Assembly: GCA_007117785.1 (NCBI GenBank)
Contig: SKFV01000261.1
Location: 1 to 13,432 of the forward strand
Direction: 5' to 3'
DNA from: Pseudomonas sp.
GTDB lineage: Bacteria; Pseudomonadota; Gammaproteobacteria; Pseudomonadales; Pseudomonadaceae
Length of the DNA: 13,432 nucleotides
Part shown: piece after piece, positions 7,403 through 13,061 of the stretch
Position numbering within the stretch: position 1 is the stretch's first letter
Layout: every line of letters starts with the position of its first letter
Notes under the pieces: model-generated
Databases searched by the model: none
Told to the model about the DNA's origin: nothing
Seen by the model: the letters and a program-made list of their open reading frames with translations, nothing else
Program-made: the position numbers and the translations under genes

Positions 7403-8126
7403 TTTGAGTAATGCCGACATGACCCTGTTACCGGGTTGGGCGCTGGATGCCGCCAGCCTGCAGCCACTGAGACAGGCACTGTCAAGCGTACTGCCGAGCG
7501 CGCAGATTGATCTGGCCAACCTGCCGGCCCTGCGCATGGCCGAGCTGGAGCCTGGTTTGAGCCAGTGGGCCGAACAGTTGCGGCCGGGTGTTCTGGTCGG
7601 TTGGTCCCTGGGCGGTATGCTGGCTTTGCAATTGCAACGTCGCTTTCCCGAACGCTTTCCGGCAGTGATCACCCTGGCCAGCAATGCCTGTTTTGTGCAG
7701 CGCAAGGACTGGCCAGCGGCGATGCCGGCAGCGACCTGGAAGGCCTTCTATGCAGAGTTTTGCGACCAGCCGGAGAAGACTCTGAAACGCTTTGCCCTGC
7801 TGGTGACCCAGGGCAGTGAGGATGCGCGTGCCCTGGCCCGGGCGCTGCCCTGGGACAGGCACAGTACCGAACAGCGGCTGCATTTGCTGGCCTTGCTGGG
7901 CGTGCTGGATAACCGCGCTTTTCTGGCCCGTGCCAATGCGCCGGTATTGCATTGCCTCGGCGCTGGTGATGCGCTGGTGCCAGTCGCTGCGGCTGAAGGC
8001 CTGCAAGCATTGGCCCCTTCAGCGCGTATTCGTCAGCACCCTGAGGCCAGTCATGCGCTGGCTTTGGAGCAGCCGGTCTGGGTCGCTGAGCAGATTGCGA
8101 CTTTTCTGGAGTCGCTGCATGACTGA
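7395..8126 (+). CDS. bioH: Pimeloyl-ACP methyl ester carboxylesterase
   Basis: An alpha/beta-hydrolase that removes the methyl group from pimeloyl-ACP methyl ester, ending chain elongation so that BioF can act. It has 243 residues, slightly shorter than the 256 of E. coli BioH. The nucleophile is Ser71 in GWSLGG (69-74), with Asp192 in GAGDALVP and His220 in EASHAL completing the triad; LLPGWALDA (11-19) gives the oxyanion region. The ATG at 7395 has GGAG six bases upstream. It overlaps the end of bioF by ATGACTGA, which suggests coupled translation. In E. coli bioH lies away from the bio operon; here it sits between bioF and bioC, the usual Pseudomonas arrangement. Confidence 0.95.
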   Translation: MTDLSNADMTLLPGWALDAASLQPLRQALSSVLPSAQIDLANLPALRMAELEPGLSQWAEQLRPGVLVGWSLGGMLALQLQRRFPERFPAVITLASNACFVQRKDWPAAMPAATWKAFYAEFCDQPEKTLKRFALLVTQGSEDARALARALPWDRHSTEQRLHLLALLGVLDNRAFLARANAPVLHCLGAGDALVPVAAAEGLQALAPSARIRQHPEASHALALEQPVWVAEQIATFLESLHD

Positions 8127-8907
8127 TGCGGTAATCGACAAACGCCAGGTGGCAGCATCCTTCAGTCGTGCGGCATCCAGCTATGACCAGGCGGCAGCTT
8201 TTCAGCGCCAGGTCGGTGATGATCTGCTGGCGTTGCTGCCTGCCATACAACCACGCCATGTGGTGGATCTTGGCAGTGGCACCGGGTTTTTTACCCGTGC
8301 TTTGCACGCGCGCTATGCGGCACAGGTATTTGGCCTTGATCTGGCTGAAGGCATGGTGCGCCTGGCGCGACAGCAATTGCCGGCTGTGCAGGGCTGGGCG
8401 GTGGCCGATGCCGAGCAGCTGCCACTGCGCAGCGCCAGCCTGGATCTGCTGTTTTCCAGTCTGGCGGTGCAGTGGTGCCCGCGGCTGGATCAGGTACTGA
8501 CAGAAGCCCGCCGCGTCTTGCGCCCAAGGGGCTTCCTGGCTTTTACCACCCTGGTTGATGGATCGCTGCACGAGCTGCGTCAGGCCTGGCAGGCGGTAGA
8601 TGGTTTTGTGCATGTGAACCGCTTTATGCCGGTGGCTGACCTGCAAGCGTTACTGAAGGACAGCGGCCTGCGCATCCAGCATTGTCAGATGCAGCCCTAC
8701 GTCTTGCAGTACCAGCAGCTGAGTGAGCTGACCCGCGAGCTCAAGGCGTTGGGTGCCAATAACAGAAATCCGGGGCGTCCCGGTGGCCTGACCGGGCGGG
8801 CGCGCTTGCGTGCCCTGACGCAGGCCTATGAGTGTTTTCGGCAGGCTGACGGAACCTTACCGGCAACCTATCACGTAGCGCAGGTGATCCTGCAGGTGCA
8901 GGAGTGA
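8119..8907 (+). CDS. bioC: Malonyl-ACP O-methyltransferase
   Basis: A SAM-dependent methyltransferase that methylates the free carboxyl of malonyl-ACP, so the fatty-acid synthase accepts it as a primer for pimelate building. It has 262 residues. The N-terminal KRQVAASFSRAASSYD (8-23) is typical of BioC. SAM-binding motif I is VVDLGSGTGFF (48-58), followed by the acidic residue in FGLDLAEGM (71-79). The later HVNRFM (165-170) and LKALGANN (208-215) also fit the family. The ATG at 8119 overlaps the bioH stop by ATGACTGA, identical to the bioF/bioH junction. Together with BioH it forms the methyl-on, methyl-off pair that disguises the pimelate precursor during chain extension. Confidence 0.95.
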   Translation: MTDAVIDKRQVAASFSRAASSYDQAAAFQRQVGDDLLALLPAIQPRHVVDLGSGTGFFTRALHARYAAQVFGLDLAEGMVRLARQQLPAVQGWAVADAEQLPLRSASLDLLFSSLAVQWCPRLDQVLTEARRVLRPRGFLAFTTLVDGSLHELRQAWQAVDGFVHVNRFMPVADLQALLKDSGLRIQHCQMQPYVLQYQQLSELTRELKALGANNRNPGRPGGLTGRARLRALTQAYECFRQADGTLPATYHVAQVILQVQE

Positions 8908-8921
8908 ACGAGGAAATGACG

Positions 8922-9617
8922 ATGGCACAGGCGTTTTTTGTTACCGGAACAGATACTGAAATCGGCAAAACAACCATTGCTGCGGGCTTCTTGCATGCGG
9001 CGCGGCAACAGGGCTTGACGACGGCGGCGGTCAAGCCGGTCGCTGCCGGTTGCGAGCGCACCGCGGAAGGCTTGCGCAATGATGATGCCCTGACACTGCA
9101 GGCGGAATGCCAGCCTGCGCTGGCCTACGACCTGATCAACCCGGTAGCACTCGAAGCGGCCATTGCTCCGCACATTGCAGCGGCTGAATCCGGGGTAACC
9201 CTGACGGCGGCTGGTTTGCTGGCCGGTTGTCAGCCGGTGTTGCAGCAGCAGGCAGATTTAACCCTGATCGAGGGCGCCGGCGGCTGGCTGGTGCCCCTGA
9301 GCGGTAATGAAACCCTGGCTGACCTGGCGACTGCCTTGCAGTTGCCGGTGATACTGGTTGTTGGCATGCGCCTGGGCTGCATCAATCATGCATTATTGAC
9401 CGCTAAAGCAGTGCGCGACAGTGGCTTGCATCTGGCCGGCTGGGTCGCCAACCAGGTGGACCCGCAGATGAGCCGGCCGCAAGAGAACCTGGCGACCTTG
9501 CAACAATTGATGTCAGCACCTTGCCTGGGCGTGGTGCCCAGCCTGGCAAACGCCAGCGCTGAAGCGGTTGCCGGGCACCTGCAACTGGCCGACCTGATGT
9601 CGCCACCAACTGACTGA
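8922..9617 (+). CDS. bioD: ATP-dependent dethiobiotin synthetase
   Basis: It carboxylates 7,8-diaminononanoate with CO2 and ATP and closes the ureido ring of dethiobiotin, the substrate of BioB. It has 231 residues. The P-loop is GTDTEIGKTT (9-18), Lys38 in AVKPVAAG binds substrate, and Glu117 lies in EGAGGWLVP (117-125). Three in-frame starts exist. I chose the ATG at 8922 because GAGGA lies seven bases upstream and MAQAFFVTGTDT matches the family; GTG 8904 and ATG 8916 are poorly spaced. It follows bioC by 14 bp. BioA, which makes its substrate, is not encoded in the window; in Pseudomonas bioA usually lies elsewhere. No terminator is visible in the 63 bp before the next gene. Confidence 0.95.
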   Translation: MAQAFFVTGTDTEIGKTTIAAGFLHAARQQGLTTAAVKPVAAGCERTAEGLRNDDALTLQAECQPALAYDLINPVALEAAIAPHIAAAESGVTLTAAGLLAGCQPVLQQQADLTLIEGAGGWLVPLSGNETLADLATALQLPVILVVGMRLGCINHALLTAKAVRDSGLHLAGWVANQVDPQMSRPQENLATLQQLMSAPCLGVVPSLANASAEAVAGHLQLADLMSPPTD

Positions 9618-9680
9618 CGGTCGTGCAAAAAATGAGCAAATGTGCCACTATGACATCGAATCCTTCTACAGGAGGTATGT

Positions 9681-9986
9681 ATGCCTTCAGTTGATCTTGT
9701 ATCCAGTGGTCTGGCGTCCCTGCAACAGGGCCAGAACCGTATGAACAATGCTGCCAGCGAGATTGCCCGTGCCGGTCAGCAACCCGATCCTGCGCAACAG
9801 GCGCTGGGCCAGGTTGCCAACGGTGATCAGGCATCCGCCGCTGCGCCGCTGGAAACCAGCCGCCCGGTCAATCTGGTCGACAGTCTGGTTGAGCTGCAGC
9901 AAGGCCGTCAGGAAGCCGAAGTGGGTGCTTCCGTCATTGATACGGCCGACGAGGTGCTGGGCACCCTGTTGGACGTTACTGCCTGA
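9681..9986 (+). CDS. Small hypothetical protein resembling flagellar rod/hook protein ends
   Basis: A 101-residue protein of unknown function with a strong start (AGGAGG five bases before the ATG). Residues 5-30 (DLVSSGLASLQQGQNRM, then NNAASEIA) resemble the N-terminal helix of flagellar rod and hook proteins, whose motif ends in NNIAN. Residues 64-98, including NLVDSLVEL and TADEVLGTLLD, closely resemble the C-terminal helix of FlgE/FlgG-type proteins (NVDL...TADEML.TLL). The large middle domain of those proteins is missing, replaced by a Gln/Ala/Pro-rich linker (about 31-63). There is no signal peptide, membrane segment or cysteine. P. aeruginosa has, as I recall, a small hypothetical protein at the same place after bioD. 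It could belong to a flagellum-related export or assembly process, or be only a coiled-coil lookalike. Confidence 0.8.
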   Translation: MPSVDLVSSGLASLQQGQNRMNNAASEIARAGQQPDPAQQALGQVANGDQASAAAPLETSRPVNLVDSLVELQQGRQEAEVGASVIDTADEVLGTLLDVTA

Positions 9987-9991
9987 GCATT

Positions 9992-10012
9992 GCGGCTGGC
10001 ACCGCCAGCCGC
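9992..10012 (+). repeat. Perfect 9-bp GC-rich hairpin, 3-nt loop
   Basis: GCGGCTGGC, loop ACC, GCCAGCCGC. It lies 5 bp beyond the stop of the small rod-like gene and 19 bp before the chosen start of the metalloprotease-like gene. No T-run follows, so it is not a standard intrinsic terminator. It may pause transcription, protect the upstream mRNA end, or tune expression between the two genes. Confidence 0.75.
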
Positions 10013-10031
10013 GGCCAATGAGTCATATCTC

Positions 10032-10871
10032 ATGTTAGCTATCGCCGCTCCGCCCGGAGTGGCATATCCAGCCCCCTCTGCTGCATCGCCCTCCAGCTTG
10101 TCCAGCATACCTTCGCGTGTTCCCAATCCAGTTGGTAGCCCCAGTCCTGTGTCTGTACAACCGGTTGGCCGGCTGCAGCCCATGGCTCCCTCGGGTATCA
10201 GCGTGCCGGTTATCGCGAGTGAAGCGGTCTCTTCTGATGACACTGACCCCGAGGCGCAACGTGCTGCCGAGCTTGAGCAGCGCGCCGCTGCCGCTGAAGC
10301 TGAAATGCAGCGCCTGTTGCAGGAAGAAATCCGTACTCTGGCCCAGCGAGACCGCGAAGTGCGTGCGCATGAGCAGGCCCATCTGGCGGTCGGTGGTCAG
10401 TACGCCGGCCCGGTCAGTTATGATTATCAGCGTGGGCCGGACGGGCGGCTGTATGCCGTTGGCGGATCGGTAGCTATCGATATTTCACCGGTACCCAATG
10501 ACCCCGATGCGACCTTGCAGAAAATGCAGCAGGTGCAACGAGCGGCGCTAGCCCCCGCCGAACCCTCGGCCCAGGATCTGGCGGTGGCCGCGCAAGCCGC
10601 GCAACAGGCTGCGACAGCCCGCGCCGAGCAGGCGCAGGAACGCCTGGCCGAGGACGAGGGTGATGGAACCGTCAGCGCTGATCCGCTGGGCAATCTGGCT
10701 GAAACAATCGAGGATGATGGCCCGGATATCGAGGCTGTCTTCAATACGTCGGCGGCGGACGGCCCGGACACTGTTATTGACCCCGATTTGTTTAATCGCG
10801 CCGCCATGGCCAGCTATCAATCGATCGAGCAGAACGCCAACCTGTCATCCCTGCTGGATTTGCGCGCCTGA
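10032..10871 (+). CDS. SprA-related putative metalloprotease (HEXXH protein)
   Basis: A 279-residue protein of the SprA-related family, sometimes annotated as a putative metalloprotease of the CJM1_0395 family; no function is established that I know of. Residues 1-75 are Pro/Ser/Val-rich and probably disordered. A charged, Ala/Glu-rich helix follows (about 75-105). The conserved core has VRAHEQAHLAVGGQYAG (110-126), whose HEQAH (113-117) is a zinc-protease HEXXH motif, then YDYQRGPDGRLYAVGG. An Ala/Gln-rich helix (about 180-208) and an acidic tail complete it. There is no classic signal peptide. I prefer the ATG at 10032; an in-frame TTG at 9990 would run through the hairpin and has no ribosome site. 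The site for 10032 is itself weak (GAG at nine bases), so the start is uncertain. It follows the rod-like gene by 45 bp and may share its transcript. Confidence 0.85.
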   Translation: MLAIAAPPGVAYPAPSAASPSSLSSIPSRVPNPVGSPSPVSVQPVGRLQPMAPSGISVPVIASEAVSSDDTDPEAQRAAELEQRAAAAEAEMQRLLQEEIRTLAQRDREVRAHEQAHLAVGGQYAGPVSYDYQRGPDGRLYAVGGSVAIDISPVPNDPDATLQKMQQVQRAALAPAEPSAQDLAVAAQAAQQAATARAEQAQERLAEDEGDGTVSADPLGNLAETIEDDGPDIEAVFNTSAADGPDTVIDPDLFNRAAMASYQSIEQNANLSSLLDLRA

Positions 10872-10937
10872 GCAGTGGCTGACGCCTGCTCTTGCATGCG
10901 TTGACCCTGAGGTATCTATACTCTTATTACTGATGTT

Positions 10938-10977
10938 CACCAGCGCCTATGCAATCTGTCAGGGCTCGTCGCTGGTG
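10938..10977. repeat. 8-bp inverted repeat in the spacer after the HEXXH gene
   Basis: CACCAGCG (10938-10945) and CGCTGGTG (10970-10977), separated by 24 bases. The adjoining CGCCTATGC and GCATGGGCG offer an overlapping imperfect alternative pairing. No T-run follows. Its place in the 286-bp gene-free stretch 10872-11157 suggests a weak or Rho-type 3' structure, or nothing. Between 10872 and 10937 I see only a short GAGCAG/CTGCTC pair next to the stop codon. Confidence 0.5.
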
Positions 10978-10986
10978 GCATGGGCG

Positions 10987-11001
10987 TTCAGTGCCACTGA
11001 A
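10987..11001. promoter_or_regulatory. 15-bp palindrome, possible operator
   Basis: TTCAGTGCCACTGAA is a perfect 7-bp inverted repeat around a single central base. It ends 34 bp upstream of the -35 box of the second acyl-CoA dehydrogenase, a place suited to an activator or accessory repressor. I do not recognise the motif, and its stem with ACAATTTTCC after it is too poor in T to call a terminator. Confidence 0.4.
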
Positions 11002-11035
11002 ACAATTTTCCTCGTCGATTGAACAGGAAAAAGGG

Positions 11036-11064
11036 TTGACAGGCATGAGTCATAAACGTATGTT
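11036..11064 (+). promoter_or_regulatory. Sigma-70 promoter of the second acyl-CoA dehydrogenase
   Basis: A perfect -35 TTGACA (11036-11041), a 17-bp spacer and -10 TATGTT (11059-11064, four of six). Transcription would start near 11071, inside the second PsrA-like box, leaving a leader of about 87 bases. Confidence 0.65.
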
Positions 11065-11079
11065 TCAAACGTCTGTTTG
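11054..11079. promoter_or_regulatory. Tandem PsrA-like fatty-acid-responsive operators
   Basis: The known Pseudomonas PsrA box is G/C-AAAC-N2-4-GTTT-G/C. Positions 11066-11079 (CAAACGTCTGTTTG) match it perfectly and extend to TTCAAAC/GTTTGAA (11064-11081). Directly upstream, 11054-11066 (AAACGTATGTTTC) is a second copy, missing only the outer left base and sharing one base with the first. The upstream copy covers the -10 box and the downstream copy the likely start site. PsrA is a TetR-type repressor released by long-chain acyl compounds, so repression relieved by fatty acids is expected. Confidence 0.8.
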
Positions 11080-11081
11080 AA

Positions 11082-11124
11082 TTGCCCCTGACGGGCAACC
11101 TTAACGTGCAGCCAGCGGCTGCCC
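11082..11124 (+). promoter_or_regulatory. Leader hairpins before the second acyl-CoA dehydrogenase
   Basis: TTGCCC (11082-11087) pairs with GGGCAA (11093-11098), and GCAGCC (11108-11113) pairs with GGCTGC (11117-11122). GGGCA (11093-11097) could instead pair with TGCCC (11120-11124), excluding both. The elements lie in the predicted 5' leader, 34-76 bases before the ATG. Short stems like these can arise by chance. Confidence 0.35.
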
Positions 11125-11157
11125 TTGAACACCGATAACACCATTGAGGTCAGCACC

Positions 11158-12960
11158 ATGCCAGACTACAAAGCTCCCCTTCGTGATATCCGCTTTGTAC
11201 GCGACGAACTGTTGGGTTACGAAGAACATTACCAGAGCCTGGGTTTTGAAGACGCTTCACCGGATATGGTCAATGCCATTCTGGAAGAAGGCGCCAAGTT
11301 CTGTGAGCAGGTCATTGCCCCGCTGAACCGCGTTGGCGATACCGAAGGTTGCACCTGGTCTCCCGAGGGCGTGAAAACTCCCACCGGTTTCAAAGAGGCC
11401 TACCAGCAGTATGTGGAAGGTGGCTGGCCGAGCCTGGCACACAACCCGGATCACGGCGGCCAGGGCTTGCCCGAGTCACTGGGTCTGGCGATCAGCGAAA
11501 TGGTTGGTCAGGCCAACTGGTCCTGGGGTATGTACCCGGGCCTGTCGCACGGCTGCATGAATACCCTGGACACCCACGGTACCGACGAGCAGAAGCATAC
11601 TTACCTGCCCAAGCTGGTATCCGGCGAGTGGACTGGCACCATGTGTCTGACTGAACCGCATTGCGGTACTGACCTGGGCATGCTGCGCACCAAGGCTGAA
11701 CCGCAGGCTGATGGCAGTTACAAGCTGTCTGGCACCAAGATCTTTATTTCCTCTGGCGAGCACGATATGTCAGAGAACATTATTCACATCGTGCTGGCCC
11801 GCCTGCCCGATGCACCGGCCGGCACCAAGGGTATCTCACTGTTCATCGTACCCAAGTTCGTGGTCAATGCTGACGGCGAGAAGGGCGAGCGCAACGGTGT
11901 GCATTGCGGTTCGCTCGAGCACAAGATGGGCATCCACGGCAATGCTACCTGTGTGATGAATTTTGATGAAGCGACTGCCTACCTGATCGGTGAGCCGAAC
12001 AAAGGCCTGAACGCCATGTTCACCTTTATGAACACTGCCCGTCTGGGTACGGCGCTGCAGGGCCTGGCCCATGGCGAAGTCGCCTTCCAGGGTGGCATCA
12101 AGTATGCCCGCGAGCGTCTGCAAATGCGTTCACTGACCGGTAACAAGGCCCCTGAAAAGCCGGCTGACCCGATCATTGTGCACCCTGACGTGCGTCGCAT
12201 GCTGCTGACCATGAAAGCCTTCAATGAAGGCAACCGCGCCATGGTTTACTTCACTGCCAAGCAGGTCGACATCCTGAAGAACAGCCAGGACGAAGAGCAG
12301 AAGAAAGCCGCGGAAGCCATGCTGGCCTTCCTGACGCCGATCGCCAAGGCCTTTATGACCGAAGTCGGTTTTGAAGCTGCCAACCACGGTGTCCAGATCT
12401 ATGGTGGCCATGGCTTTATCGCCGAGTGGGGTATGGAGCAGAACGTGCGTGATGCGCGTATTGCCATGCTGTACGAAGGCACCACCGGCATTCAGGCCCT
12501 CGACCTGCTGGGTCGCAAGGTACTTATGACTCAGGGTGAAGCCCTGAAAGTCTTTACCAAGGTCGTGCACAAGTTCTGCCAGACCAACGAAGGTAACGAG
12601 AGCATTCAGGAATTCGTTGCGCCGTTGAACCAGCTGAACAAGGAATGGGGCGAGCTGACCATGAAGATCGGCATGGCCGCGATGAAAGACCGTGAAATGG
12701 TCGGTGCAGCTGCGGTTGATTACTGCATGTACTCCGGTTATGCCTGCCTGGCTTACTTCTGGGCTGACATGGCGCGCCTTGCCAGCGAAAAACTGGCTGC
12801 CGGTACCAGCGACGAGGCCTTCTACAAGGCCAAGCTGCAGACTGCACGCTTCTACTTCCAGCGCATCCTGCCGCGTACCCGCATGCATGTTGACGCTATC
12901 CTCTCAGGTGCGGATAACCTGATGGATATGGCGGAAGAAGATTTCGCTATCGGCTACTAA
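11158..12960 (+). CDS. Acyl-CoA dehydrogenase, long 600-residue FadE type (PsrA-controlled)
   Basis: A beta-oxidation enzyme that introduces the trans-2 double bond into acyl-CoA using FAD and ETF. It has 600 residues. The FAD-contact segment is CLTEPHCGTDLGMLRTKA (163-180), the C-terminal motif is YGGHGFIAEWG (415-425), and the catalytic base should be Glu440 in YEGTTGIQ. The roughly 130-residue C-terminal extension marks the large Pseudomonas enzymes. From memory the sequence is close to P. aeruginosa PA0508 and its neighbour PA0506, found after the bio genes there too. I chose the ATG at 11158 (MPDYKAPLRD): GAGG lies eight bases upstream, and the in-frame TTG at 11125 has no site. The tandem PsrA boxes suggest induction by long-chain fatty acids. 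It shares LPDAPAG.KGISLFIVPKF (217-234) with the dehydrogenase at 1270-3072, so the two are paralogues. Confidence 0.95.
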   Translation: MPDYKAPLRDIRFVRDELLGYEEHYQSLGFEDASPDMVNAILEEGAKFCEQVIAPLNRVGDTEGCTWSPEGVKTPTGFKEAYQQYVEGGWPSLAHNPDHGGQGLPESLGLAISEMVGQANWSWGMYPGLSHGCMNTLDTHGTDEQKHTYLPKLVSGEWTGTMCLTEPHCGTDLGMLRTKAEPQADGSYKLSGTKIFISSGEHDMSENIIHIVLARLPDAPAGTKGISLFIVPKFVVNADGEKGERNGVHCGSLEHKMGIHGNATCVMNFDEATAYLIGEPNKGLNAMFTFMNTARLGTALQGLAHGEVAFQGGIKYARERLQMRSLTGNKAPEKPADPIIVHPDVRRMLLTMKAFNEGNRAMVYFTAKQVDILKNSQDEEQKKAAEAMLAFLTPIAKAFMTEVGFEAANHGVQIYGGHGFIAEWGMEQNVRDARIAMLYEGTTGIQALDLLGRKVLMTQGEALKVFTKVVHKFCQTNEGNESIQEFVAPLNQLNKEWGELTMKIGMAAMKDREMVGAAAVDYCMYSGYACLAYFWADMARLASEKLAAGTSDEAFYKAKLQTARFYFQRILPRTRMHVDAILSGADNLMDMAEEDFAIGY

Positions 12961-12969
12961 GGCGTCACT

Positions 12970-12995
12970 GAAAGGGCTGCATGCGCAGCCTTTTC
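12970..12995 (+). terminator. Intrinsic terminator of the second acyl-CoA dehydrogenase
   Basis: GAAAGGGCTGC, loop ATGC, GCAGCCTTTTC. The stem is eleven pairs with one G-T, ending in four T, and starts 10 bp beyond the stop codon. The U-tract is short. Confidence 0.6.
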
Positions 12996-13020
12996 ATCAG
13001 TACCAGTACTGTGTCGTAAC

Positions 13021-13052
13021 AAAAAAACCCCGGTCAGAGACCGGGGTTTTTT
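13021..13052. terminator. Bidirectional intrinsic terminator
   Basis: Seven A, stem CCCCGGTC, loop AGA, stem GACCGGGG, six T. The perfect 8-bp GC-rich stem with A and T tracts on its two sides can stop transcription from both directions, serving the plus-strand dehydrogenase and the minus-strand darP, whose stop is 10 bp away. Confidence 0.92.
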
Positions 13053-13061
13053 GTGTCTGGA

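Noticed and set aside
7669..8646. A 325-codon open frame on the minus strand opposite bioH and bioC
   Set aside because: It is antisense to two well-supported enzymes; it has no ribosome site worth noting and a low-complexity, basic product.
9618..9668. A FliA (sigma-28) promoter before the rod-like gene
   Set aside because: CAAAAAAT followed by GCCACTAT only partly fits TAAA-N15-GCCGATAA, with several mismatches and wrong spacing, so I do not call it despite the tempting flagellar context.
12130..12888. A 252-codon open frame on the minus strand opposite the second acyl-CoA dehydrogenase
   Set aside because: It is a mirror of a highly conserved coding sequence and has no recognisable protein features.
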